Shown here: positions 45,140 through 55,198 of the stretch, in pieces | How the letters are laid out: every line of letters starts with the position of its first letter | Numbering within the stretch: position 1 is the first letter of the stretch | Assembly (NCBI GenBank): GCA_963989245.1 | Contig: OZ022342.1 | Span: 19,933,868-19,997,867 of the forward strand | Reading direction: 5' to 3' | Length of the DNA stretch: 64,000 nt | Source of the DNA: Nansenia antarctica | Lineage: Eukaryota > Chordata > Actinopteri > Argentiniformes > Microstomatidae | The notes under the pieces: generated by a model | Database searches by the model: none | Told to the model about the DNA's origin: nothing | The model's input: the letters and a program-made list of their open reading frames with translations, nothing else | Translations under genes and position numbers: made by a program

Positions 45140-45990
45140 CTGCTTGTGCATGCTACGCAGGTTGAGTCATGTGCCAAAATGCTTTTCGACCTCTCTAGTT
45201 CCCTGTATAACTTCCTCCGTCACCCTGGTTTCTGACACACCACGTCATGTGTCAGAAAAGTATGATACTCCTTGTCTCAAAAGACTGCTTGAAGTTCACT
45301 GGACAAGCCATTATGATGTGACAAGGTAGATTGATGAGAATGAAGACTGTCTCTTCACTATCCTGTCAGAGATCTCAGAGGATGATGATGCCACCGTTGA
45401 TGTGTGCACTGAGGCATCAGGCCTGTTAATTCAAATTAAGAGGCATTATTTCTTTCAGATTGGCACATTTCTAGTGTTGGCGCTTCGTGTCTTGAAACCA
45501 GCGAATGCAATTCAACTGTCTCAGTCTGTGGATATCTGCACTGCTCGTGAGGTTGTTTGTGCGTCACTGGAGTCCTTAAAATACATATATCCGTAAAGAT
45601 GATTGGTAGACAGCCTTCTCAGGCACCTGCTGGGGATGATTCAAAGAGAAGGAGAACATTGAGTAAACACCTTGGTGAAAGTATTATGCTCTCAACTGTG
45701 GGTCATACAGATTCTGATGATCCCACCATCACCCTCTGTCTTAGAAAAGATCCCTGCTCAACATCCTTGACAGGGCCATTTCAGAAATGGAATACAGATT
45801 TTCCAAGAAGATTGCAGACCTAATGACAGCCATATCCAGTTGTTTACCCAAATCTTGTGCATGTTGTGTTTTTGTTCATGTTTATGCTGCGTGCGTGTTG
45901 CGCCCTCTGTGTGTGCTTGCTGGCACTGTGGCAGACGATGTGAGTCTGAAGTCTTGCAAAACCAATGTTGGGCAAGAAATGTCCAAATGA
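45140..45990 (+). pseudogene. hAT transposase (DUF4371 group) C-terminal remnant
   Basis: On the plus strand, blocks typical of the C-terminal half of ZMYM1-like hAT transposases appear in order: YDTPCLKRLLEVHWTSHYDV (usual pattern LxxxxxxRWxSRxxxV), ASGLLIQIKRHYFFQIGTF, RVLKPANAIQLSQSVDICTA, REVVCASLESLKYIY and EMEYRFSKKIADLM. A stop near 45329 and shifts of frame at about 45597 and 45823 break it, so no protein can be made. It may come from the same broad family as the N-terminal remnant at 1.9-2.9 kb, but the two do not overlap and cannot be compared directly. Confidence 0.65.
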
Positions 45991-46184
45991 AACAGACCTG
46001 TCCTTAGGCTACGTTCACACTGCAGGTCTTGATGCTCAATTCCATTTTTTGGGGTTTGGAAGTTCACATTACTTTTAAAATGTGACCTATATTTGACCTA
46101 GGCCTACATTGACTCCTGTGTGAACATTCCACGGCCCTGAACAGACCCGCATGTGCAGAAGGACAGCGCACTGTTTACAATAAT

Positions 46185-46430
46185 AATAATACATTAGACT
46201 TATATAGAGCTTTTCGAGACACTCAAAGACACTTTACAAACTGTAAAGATCGAGTAGTAAAATAAAAAGAAACAAAAATAAATAAAAGAAAGTATAGGGG
46301 TCTAATTAATTTGTAGATTACTAAATCTAAATCTAAGTGTCTTTGTAGGATACAGGTCTACTCTCTGCAAGTATATCTAGATTTATGATATATAATATAT
46401 ATGATAACATGATAACATATATAGGATAAC
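46185..46430 (-). repeat. L2/CR1-type LINE 3' tail
   Basis: On the minus strand it reads aagtgtctttgagtgtctcg, aaaagctctatataagt and then (ATT)n, the classic tail of fish L2/CR1 LINEs. No coding part is left. Confidence 0.65.
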
Positions 46431-46505
46431 ATGATGACGTTACAACCGGATTCATTTTCAAGTTTTTGTGCAGCGGAAGCCGGCAAAGATATGAGCAAGT
46501 GCATG

Positions 46506-46592
46506 CAGGGTTGCCAGATGGGACGGGTTACTGGATTTATCGGTTATAGACTGGTTAGGCTGTAAATTGTCAATCCCATCTGGCAACCCTGC
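46506..46592. mobile_element. hAT MITE (cagggttgccagatggg ends)
   Basis: Ends cagggttgccagatggga and tcccatctggcaaccctg are perfect inverted repeats of the 23614 family. Flanking 8-mers do not match. Confidence 0.85.
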
Positions 46593-46819
46593 TAGAGTGA
46601 CGTAAAAGTTGCATTAAAAGCGACTTGACAATTCAGACGGCGGGCGCGTTGCTAAATATCAGATATGTATCCGATGTAATACCACCTCTGAACACGACCC
46701 AGGTCGGATTTTAAAAAAGTCTGATTTCATGTGACTTGCGCTGTTCCCACGGCCATGCATAAATCAGACCTGAGTCGCGTGTTGGGTCACATTTCACTGC
46801 AGTGTGAACGTAGCCTTTA

Positions 46820-48960
46820 GTGTCACGAGTCTGTCGCTCTCAGAGCGACCGGATATTAATGGAGGTTCAGTAATTGCTGAAGACTAGCAGGCTTGTAGAC
46901 CCTCCCCACTAACGAGCACTAAACGACTGGCAGGTGTACTCACTAGTCACATGTATGAGCCAAGTGGCCCCTGGTCTAGGCAATAATATAGCTGGAGAGA
47001 GAAGTCTCCTCCTACTTGCAAATTAGTACCTACTAGGCCCCAGATACTGGTGGTTTCACTAGAATTACTCAGAAGCCTTTGTTTTTAAAACAAGAGAGCT
47101 ATCACACTATCAGTAGTAAACAAGAGAGCTATCACACTATCAGTAGCCCAAGCGTAAACTAGATAATATGTACTTACTCAGAATGGAGAGAGGGGAGTTC
47201 ACTGCTAAGTCCACAAATATCCAAGTAGCATATCCTAGTAGTAATACTCAAAATACTCAAAATATGACTATACAAATAAATGTCTTATTTAGCATATAGG
47301 AGGATACCTAGCATATATGTAAGTACATTTAAAATAAAAAGTATGAAAATCTAATGCTGCTGTAACTGTTGGGGTATGGAGGCAAAAGGAGGGACAATAG
47401 AGGTTTGATTGTGCTCCTCTCAACCTCAATGCTGAGTACAATATTATTGTTATGATGATCATGTAATGTCTCTTTCATAATGAAAGTTTATTTTTGTACT
47501 GATTAAAGTGTTTCTTATTGATGATTGACAAATTAGATGTTTACTTTTTCATTGATTGCGCCTGCATGTGGCCAAGTGATTTAAATTGGACTGAACCAGT
47601 GTGTTTCGATTGAAACCCTGAAGAAGGCAGCTTGCCGCCGAAACAATGGTTACATAAATAATAAGTATTGGTGAAAGAGCGTGCTGCTCCATTTCTTTCT
47701 TTCAAGTTTTACCAGCCAGCCTGCACCTGACCATTTAGATTTGCGATAGTATCAAGGACCCCAATTGAAATAAGCCAGTGGCTTTCTTGGGTTTTTATCC
47801 TGTTAGTTGACCTTGTATGTAATATGTACTTTCATGTACCTACTTCTGCAAATCTTCTAATAAAGTTTTCAATCAATCAATCAATCAATCTAAATGCCTT
47901 TGTCTGGTTTATGGATAGCCTCCTAATTTCAGGCCTTGTGAGTAATACCCTAGTCTGTTGTTAACAAGAACATGCCTCTTTGTTTAGACAATCACCCTCT
48001 TCTTGCAGGGGACCACATGAACCCTCAAATACTCTATGACCCAATACCCCTTGATGGTGTTTTTCTGATTTAGTGGTTGTCTTGTGTAATTCCAGAGAGT
48101 GTCATTATGGGTCTGTAATAATGAGATAAAAACTATCCCAAATACTTAACCAATTAAAGGTGTCAAACACCCAGTCCTGTTGGATGACTGGAAAAAGATT
48201 TAATGATGTTAGTTTACGTCTCTCACACCAGAGGGTCCTGTTATCACCTGTATGCAAGGCTGTAATGTCTTCCAATCCTCATAGGCATTCTACCAATTAA
48301 AGGTGTTGGAAACACACAAATACACACACACACACACACACACACACATGATGTAATGATTTACCTCATCTGTCTCTATTGCGAGTGTTTGTGTGTGTGT
48401 TGAGGGGGGGGGTTCTAAAAGTTTGAGGTCTAAAAGTTAGGTTAAGGCCATACCCTGTACAGAATAACATTTTATGAAATATAGTTGCAAACATTAGGTT
48501 GATAGGTAGATAGTTCAGGTCTATGGAGCACTTTACAAGGGACCATGTCTATTTGTCTACAGTGTTTCAGCAAACCATCTAGCATACTTAAGAAACTCTG
48601 TTCTTCATGTAGATGAACCCTTTAACTTCTCACAATTGGCACTTGCTGACTCTGCAACCATTGCCTAAAGAGGCACCGTAAATGCAACTTTACATTACAG
48701 AGCTCATTGGCATGTTTTTTAAGGATTCACACCTTCTCTCAAACGGCCTCTTGCGGGGATATAGTGAACTGCTTTCAGAAGAATAGCCTATCTTGCATTT
48801 GCCTGTCATTAAATACAGTGTTGTAAGTACAGGGTAACAAGTAGTGTACACTGTACTTAGGCTTGTGCCTAGAGCCAGGATGAGGACAAACATTATTACT
48901 GTATAGAAATTACTAATTGCACTTATGTTCCTGTACACAGTTGGCAACATAAACAAATTG
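46820..48960. other. Intergenic sequence with small repeats
   Basis: No gene is recognised. A 30-base segment (aaacaagagagctatcacac plus tatcagtag) is present twice in a row at 47090-47143, and there is a CA run at 48322-48348. The block ctgaagaaggcagcttgccg at 47610 resembles a common fish retroelement motif. The stretch from 46820 (gtcacgagtctgtcgctctc) could be part of an LTR, but no partner was found. Confidence 0.45.
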
Positions 48961-48964
48961 TAAG

Positions 48965-49165
48965 CAAGTAAGTAATGTTTATTAACAGCCGCCCAAAGTG
49001 CTTAACAGATAAAACACTAGTAAAAGAAAACAACAAATAAAAATTCACTAAAACAAAAAACAAGTTGCAATACAAAATACAGGAGCAGAAATAAAAGTGC
49101 AGAAAAGTGCAGTGTTGTGAGGCAGGCTCACCTCAGGTCAAAGACCAGGGAGAAGAGGTGTGTCT
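48965..49165 (-). repeat. Possible LINE/SINE 3' end
   Basis: An A-rich plus strand with gcccaaagtgcttaaca and a taagtaagtaatgtttatt edge looks like the reversed 3' end of a LINE or SINE. There is no coding part. Confidence 0.35.
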
Positions 49166-49508
49166 AAAGCCTATAGTACACATACAGATTTTCTAAATCT
49201 TAACAGATTTTTTATCTGAGAGAGACGAGATAAAAAATCATGGATTGAACAGTTTTGATCGTATTGTGTGTGGTGTGCGCCAATATTCCCAATAAAGCAC
49301 ACTACATACATAAAGATCTGTCGTTAGGACAGTCTAGACAGTCTCGTCCCCCAAGCCAGAAATCGTGTGTGATCAGGGTAGTAGTACCCTGACTGACCTG
49401 TACGAGGCAGCCATGTGCGACAGGCCAAATAAAGTGCAGAAGAACGAAAAGAAGAAGAAGCGTCAGTCAGCTCGCTTCTTGATTGGCTACATTCCATTCA
49501 CGTCACAA

Positions 49509-49729
49509 TCGGACTCGCGAGCAGGGTAGCCAGATGGGGCGGGTTATTATTTTAATTTACAAACATCATTGGCGATAGACATACAGTTTAGGGGACAGGA
49601 GATGATAGTAGTAATTAGCAATAGTAATTAGCGTTAGTAAAAAGTAGTTTTTTTGGTGGATTTAGCGGTTTTTAGACTGTGGTTAGGATGTAAATTGTCA
49701 ATCCTATCTGGCAACCCTGATCGCAAGAT
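49509..49729. mobile_element. hAT MITE, longer copy of the cagggttgccag family
   Basis: The left end cagggtagccagatggggcg and right end cctatctggcaaccctg match the 23.6- and 46.5-kb MITEs; the interior is longer. Flanking 8-mers ctcgcgag and atcgcaag differ at two positions, which suggests an old duplication. Confidence 0.75.
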
Positions 49730-49770
49730 GTCAGTTTCGCCCACACACGAGGACTTTTGATCTGCTCAGA

Positions 49771-49862
49771 ATCTGCTCTGAAAATGGTCGGGGCAGATGA
49801 TCGTAAATATTGAACACATTTAATATTTACGATCGTCGGCCCCGACCATTTTCCGAGCAGAT
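49771..49862. repeat. 92-bp hairpin
   Basis: The arm atctgctctgaaaatggtcg with gatgatcgtaaatatt is repeated in reverse (aatatttacgatcgtcgg, cgaccattttccgagcagat). The loop is only about 10 bases. Confidence 0.85.
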
Positions 49863-50404
49863 TGTCGGGAGAAATTGACTCTTAACACACCTCACACCAC
49901 AGGATAATCTTGTAGGATAATCTTTAGAGCCATCCGATAATCGGGCGTTTGCTGTCCTTGGAAATCGGGCCAAAATCGGTACCATCAGAAGTGTTGGACA
50001 TTATTTACCTGTATTATCATTTGGTACAAGAAGAGACCTGCAGCGTGAAGAGTCACACCTGTTATGAGACCTGTATGTATTAAGTTTGTGATTAAATGGT
50101 TAACCTGCATCCTGGACGCATTCATTTGATTACCAAAGTTACGTTACCACAGACTTTGCTACATGTACCTCATTTTATGAAACAAGTGTATGTATATTCA
50201 GCATGAGCATGTGGGATGTCCATGCTGTACATGTGAATTTACAGTAAGCAATTACTGGGAACATGGTTAGCGAACCCTATGGAGCCACTACAATGATGCA
50301 TAGTTGTGCCAATAGTATTGAATGACCAGTCCTGTTGTAAATCTATTCTGTCATTGGTCTGATCTGGAAGTCCCTTAGTGCAGAGGAAGACCGGAGGGGA
50401 GGCC

Positions 50405-50540
50405 GAATGTGTACAGTAACCTTCCCCACCTATCTCCAACTCAGATATAAATAACGCTACTCTGCAGTGTTGAGGATGCGAGTGTAATAAAGACACACTT
50501 GATGCATCTTCAATAAGAAGAACACTTTCACTTTATACTT
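50405..50540 (+). promoter_or_regulatory. TATA-containing segment homologous to the TAAR upstream region
   Basis: tcagatataaataa at 50441 equals the sequence at 55083 upstream of the TAAR gene. The match continues through a spacer into gatgcatcttcaataagaag, which corresponds to ggtgcatctacaacaagaag before the TAAR start. Upstream, gaatgtgtac corresponds to taatgtatac. Homology ends where the R2-type LINE begins, so this looks like the promoter and leader of a lost or disrupted TAAR-like gene. That it still works as a promoter is only inferred. Confidence 0.65.
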
Positions 50541-50547
50541 TATTCTC

Positions 50548-51646
50548 CCAAGCCCAGCAAGGCCGCTGGATGAAGTGGGAGAGCGTGGAGAGGAGGAAAA
50601 TCACGTGGAACGAGCTGTGGAGCATGGAGTCTAATAGGCTAAGTTTCATCATCAGAGCCACATATGATGTCCTGCCCTCTCCTACCAACCTACATCTCTG
50701 GTATGGAGAGGACCCAGCCTGTCTCCAGTGTGCAGCCCCAGCAACCCTCAAACACATCTTGGTGGGTTGCAAGACCAGTCTAACTCAAGGAAGATACACC
50801 TGGCGCCACAACCAAGTGCTAAAGTGCTTGGCTGCCGAACTTGAGCACAAGAGGGTAACCACCAACGCCATGCCTCTAAATGCCCAGACTACCTTTCCAC
50901 GGAAAACAACCTTCATCCGGGAAGGGGAGAAACAGCGGACCAAGCCATCACCTCCAGACTCAGGCCCACTGAACGCAGCCCGGGATTGGGAAATGCGGGT
51001 AGACCTCAGCCAGAGGCTCACCTTCCCACCCGAAATTGCAGCGACCAACCTGCGCCCAGACCTAGTCCTCTGGTCCAAGTCCTGCCGGCGTGTCTTCATC
51101 GTAGAACTGACGGTCCCATGGGAGGAGGCCATCGATGAGGCATTCGAACGGAAGAGGCTGCGGTATGCCAACTTAGCAGTCGAAGCAGAGGGGCGGGGCT
51201 GGAACGTGAAGGTGTGGCCAGTGGAGGTGGGCTGCAGAGGCTTTGTAGCCAGCTCCACCACAAGGCTCCTGAGGGCAGTAGGGATCAGAGGACAGGCCCA
51301 ACGGAAGGCAATCAGAGAACTGTCCACTGCAGCAGAACGGAGCAGTCACTGGCTGTGGCTGAAACGTAGGGACCCAACATGGGCTCCCAAATGACCACGT
51401 GGTGCCACCGTGCGACACACACCCAGGCCTGATCAGCCTGTGGTGGGCCAACCTCGGCAGAGGGTGTCTTGTGATAACTGGCCGAAACACCCAATGAGGT
51501 CGGGGACCACAACTGAAGATGTGTCGTACTGGTGGCACCAGGTGATCATTGCCAAATTCCACTCCACCCAAGAGGACATCTCCAACTCCACTCAATTGTT
51601 GTGCTGAATATTTAGGGATTTTAACAACCAGTCCTATTAAGAATCC
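50548..51646 (+). CDS. R2-superfamily LINE 3' end with intact 274-codon frame: CCHC knuckle plus restriction-like endonuclease (copy 2)
   Basis: The frame runs from ATG 50570 to the stop at 51394, followed by a 3' UTR ending in cctattaagaatcc at 51646. Protein landmarks are RWMKWES before the ATG-proximal region, the CCHC knuckle CLQC..LKHILVGC at about residues 52-68, RPDLVLWS near 162, ELTVPWEE near 179, and EAFERKRLRYANLA then PVEVGCRGFVASS. This order (knuckle, then PD..ELTV endonuclease) belongs to LINEs of the R2/NeSL/HERO group, where this domain nicks the target DNA. The reverse transcriptase is missing, so the copy is 5'-truncated and cannot move alone. It lies directly behind a TAAR-like TATA segment. 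Matching 1008 bases of copy 1 differ at about four sites by eye. Confidence 0.8.
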
Positions 51647-51649
51647 AAT

Positions 51650-53220
51650 GGAGTTTACTGTTCACAGTATTCTGTCTCTCACTGTTAAAATGAACCTACC
51701 ATTAAAATTATAGACTGTTAATTTCTTTATAAGGGGGTAAACTCACAAAATCAGCAGGGAGAGATATACTTATTTTCCCCACTGTGTTTATATGTGACGC
51801 GATGTAGTCGAATTGCACAGAACTCGCAAACGGGAAAGGCTTCAAATCAGCGTTCGAAGTTGTTCTGAGCAAAAAAATCTGATTTCCTTTTTTTGTCATC
51901 AGACGCAACTTGAAGTTTTGAACTACCCACTCGTTATTTTTTCGAGAAGTTTTATGATAGTTAAATACGTGTACTTTATCAGCAAAATAAGCTTATTTTT
52001 AGCCTGATTTATCCCGGGAAAATCCTCCTTTGTGGGAGTTGAGGGGAGAAACTAATTCCAGGGTTTTTTTCATTGGTCGATGGACGTGGCTACGAGAGGA
52101 GGCGCTATTTGTTTACTCCACTAAGACTCATAAGGTAAGATCTTCTATGTATGTACATAGCGCTTTTGTTAGTTAAGTTAGTTGTTAGTTACTAGTTGAA
52201 ACCAGTGTGTTCATGTATTTAGACATTTCTTTATTATAACCCACTGGCAACTAACTGAAACCACATTGTTCAGTCTGCAAGCTGAGCCACCTTTGTTTGT
52301 TAGCATGCTACCATTGTTGTAGCTCGGTAGTCTGTCTACGTTGTAAGTACGGTTAGTATGTCAACGTTGTAAAAGTTGTGTGTAAGACTCATGTTCAGTG
52401 TGTAATACTGGAATACTGTAACATGTCAAGTGTAATAGATTACAGAAATGTTAAACGTTTAAAAACATGTGTTGTTTCCTTTGTTATGAACGAGCTAGCC
52501 GCTAGTTGGCTAACGCCAAACACACTACTCTGATGATTTTCAATACATCTAATATTTGTATTCTCTTCCTCTTTTTTCTATTATTACCTTCTCCCTTAGG
52601 TCCACTTCCCCACTGACCATCATCTACTACCTGGACCTGGAGGAACTATGGAGTTGGACAAACATACTTAGTTACAAGCACTTTAGGTAATTATCATTGT
52701 CATGTATTAGGCTAGCTATTTTATGAACATGGTATGGTAGTATTTTATGAATATGTTAATATTTTACTTTCATGTCCTCCGTTTAGAGGAGGGTTGGGTT
52801 AGGGATAAAATAAAATAAAAGGACTAGACATGGTGCAAGTTCTGCTATCTGAAAGAACTTCTATCTGCTCATTTCAAAGCTGAAACACTAAAACCCTGAA
52901 CCCTAAAAACAGTGTCCTGTATGATTCGAGATCCCTGTAGAAAAAACACATGTCTTAAAGGAACATGTTTTGAAAAACAAATTGGCCCAAAATATACAGT
53001 ACTCTATAATTGTTAAAATGTCCCAAAGGATTGATATGGACCTTATAAATTATTCTTTCTGTAACTTCAACATGGTTGTACCGTATCTGTTACCCTACCA
53101 ACCATCTGAGATATTGTTCCATACTGTGGTCTCTCTCTCAAACATTTCCCTAGAATGGATTTTATGAAGAAAATAAATACAGTTTTATTTTCGTTGAACC
53201 TTTAGACTATCAGTGAATTT
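51650..53220. other. Sequence without a firm gene; possible spliced transcript
   Basis: A stretch ending actcataag|gtaaga (about 52135), preceded by an inverted CCAAT-like cattggtcg, could be a first exon. tcccttag|gtccacttcc (about 52600) to cactttag|gtaatt (about 52687) could be an internal exon. The exon has no recognisable protein. I cannot decide between a non-coding RNA and chance signals. Confidence 0.3.
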
Positions 53221-53221
53221 A

Positions 53222-53232
53222 CACGTAATGGA

Positions 53233-53279
<47 letters not shown>

Positions 53280-54275
53280 ATTTTATTTATGGGTGCCTTT
53301 CAAGGCTCTCAAGGACACCTTACAAGACAGTTTAAAACCACATATCAAAACATTAAAATCAACAAAGCAAAATTAGATAAAAAACAGCAAAATCAGATAT
53401 AACAACAAACAAAATACAGGAGATCAAACCAAGTAAGCCATTGTGAAAAGGTATGTTTTAAGACTGGATTTGAAAGTGGTGAGAGTGTCAATATTGCGTA
53501 TGTTAGGTGACAGAGAGTTCCAGAGGCGGGGAGCAGAACGGCTGAAGGCTCTAGATCCCATAGTAGTCAGGCAGGCAGAAGGGATGACAAGTTGGTTGGC
53601 AGAGGAGGATCTGAGACTACGGGAGGGAGTGTGAGTAAGAAGGAGTTCAGAGAGGTATGAGGGTGCTAGGTTATGGAGAGCCTTAAAGGTGAGAAGGAGA
53701 ATCTTAAAGTGAATACGGATTTGTTGGGGTGCCAATGAAGTTGTTGGAGAACTGGAGTGATATGGTGAATGGAGGGAGTTCTAGTAATGATGCGTGCAGC
53801 TGAGTTCTGGACCAGTTGGAGTTTATGGAGACATTTGTGTGGGAGACCAAAGAGGATGGCATTACAATAGTCTAAACGGGAAGTGACCAGGGCATGGACA
53901 AGAATGGTGGTGCTGGAGGGTGTAAGTGATGGACAGAGACGATTAATGTTGCGTAGGTGGAAATATGCAGACCGAGTGACATTGTTGATTCGAAATATAA
54001 TGTGCTGTCCAGGATGACACCCAGACTCTTAACCTGAGGGGAAGGGAAGACTGTGGAGTTGTCAATGGTAAGTGAGAAGCTGTGAGGTTTAGCCACGGTG
54101 GATTTAGTGCCAATGAAGAGAACCTCTGTTTTATCACTGTTTAGTTTTAGGAAGTTGATTGAGAACCAGGATTTAATTACCAGCAAACAGTCAGAGAGGG
54201 AAGTGGGTGGGAGGGTGGAATTTGGCTTAGCGGATAGGTAGAGCTGGGTGTCATCTGCGTAGCAATGAAACTGAA
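53222..54275 (-). pseudogene. L2/CR1-type LINE, 5'-truncated, with (ATT)n tail
   Basis: On the minus strand it starts inside the reverse transcriptase at HCYADDTQLYLSAKPNS, with the catalytic YADD intact. It continues with SLSDCLLVIKSWFSINFLKL, NSDKTEVLFIGTKST, QVKSLGVILDSTLYFES, then, after frame changes, IRIHFKILLLTFKALHNLAP and the C-terminal block SAPRLWNSLSPNIRNID. A 3' UTR with caaggcacccataaataa-like sequence and a long (ATT)n tail at 53233-53279 closes it. The order and tail fix its orientation. Several frame breaks make it inactive. Confidence 0.8.
53233..53279. repeat. (TAA)n microsatellite, LINE tail
   Basis: About 15 AAT/TAA triplets; on the minus strand it is the (ATT)n end of the LINE. 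Confidence 0.95.
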
Positions 54276-55082
54276 GAGTTTACATTGGGAGCAGATTAAA
54301 AACTTTACCATATGCCCTTACCGTGACTTGTTGTTGCACACAAAAATGACTAGGCCAATGCCATCCATACCAAATAGACTTAGATATTGTGATGTGTGCC
54401 TACGATACTTAAACAATCTAGTTGTGTGCATTACATACACAAGACACACACTGGATAATGCAAAGACAATGTTTTGTATGTTTTTTTACAATATTTAAAT
54501 GTTTATCAAACTGAGCGGGGAGTGAGGGCATAACAAGGCCTAGGTGAGCATTAAACACAGGTGCACGTAATAAGTCTGTAATGATGAGTGAGTGAGAGAG
54601 ACGGAACAGTGGGCGGCAGACACCTAGGGCTTACACTGGGAAGTGCGACAACAACCGTAATAAGTAAGTTCAAATTGTATGGTTAAGGATTAGGTATGCA
54701 AGAGTTGTCGGGGGTAGGGAAATGTCACTAAATTGTTACTTTTAGTCATGTGAACTTGAATGTTTTGGGTTAGGGTACTGAACTCACTTTACAATAGTTT
54801 CAAGTGCAGTCCTAGTGCCAATGTTAGTCAGCTTCTGAAAGTCCATGTAGACAAGTATATGTTTTTGGCAGCCTCAGAGATCACCAAAGACAATCACTGC
54901 CTGGTTCAGCCCATTTTTAAAAACTATAGTACCAATACACCACATGGTGGTGCTCTGATCTTAATTACTACAGTAGGACACCATATCTGTGTGCAGCTAC
55001 AGCAGACTAGGTGGGTGTGGAGGGGGGGGGCTAATAGAGGGCGTAATGTATACTCCCCCACATGCAGGAGTTGTATCTAAAT
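54276..55082. other. Region upstream of the TAAR gene
   Basis: No coding signal is recognised. Short frames lack domains. A G run (gaggggggggg) lies at about 55021. Confidence 0.45.
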
Positions 55083-55198
55083 CAGATATAAATAAATCTC
55101 TCCCCAGTTGAGATCGTTAGTGAGATGAAGAGATACTGGTGCATCTACAACAAGAAGAAAGCTTTTACCGTTCGTTTTTGTCAATGAATTTCACTGGC
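55083..55198 (+). promoter_or_regulatory. TATA box and leader of the TAAR gene
   Basis: TATAAATA at 55087-55094 lies about 105 bases before the chosen start codon, leaving room for transcription to begin near 55118. The block from tcagatataaata to catctacaacaagaagaa is shared with 50.44-50.52 kb. No splice site is needed between the TATA box and the coding frame. Confidence 0.55.

Larger units (their letters stand above)
46007..46815. mobile_element. TIR DNA transposon (ggctacgttcacactgcag) with two nested insertions
   Basis: The left end ggctacgttcacactgcagg and right end cactgcagtgtgaacgtagcc are inverted repeats of about 19 bases. Inside lie an L2-type LINE tail (46185-46430) and a hAT MITE (46506-46592). 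A partial reversed copy without these insertions is at 7432-7726, which helps define the original sequence. No transposase is seen and the target duplication is ambiguous. Confidence 0.8.

Noticed and set aside
51647..51710. Possible TAAR coding remnant starting ATGGAG after the LINE
   Set aside because: Only the first six bases and a loose similarity support it; the reading is short and has no receptor motif.
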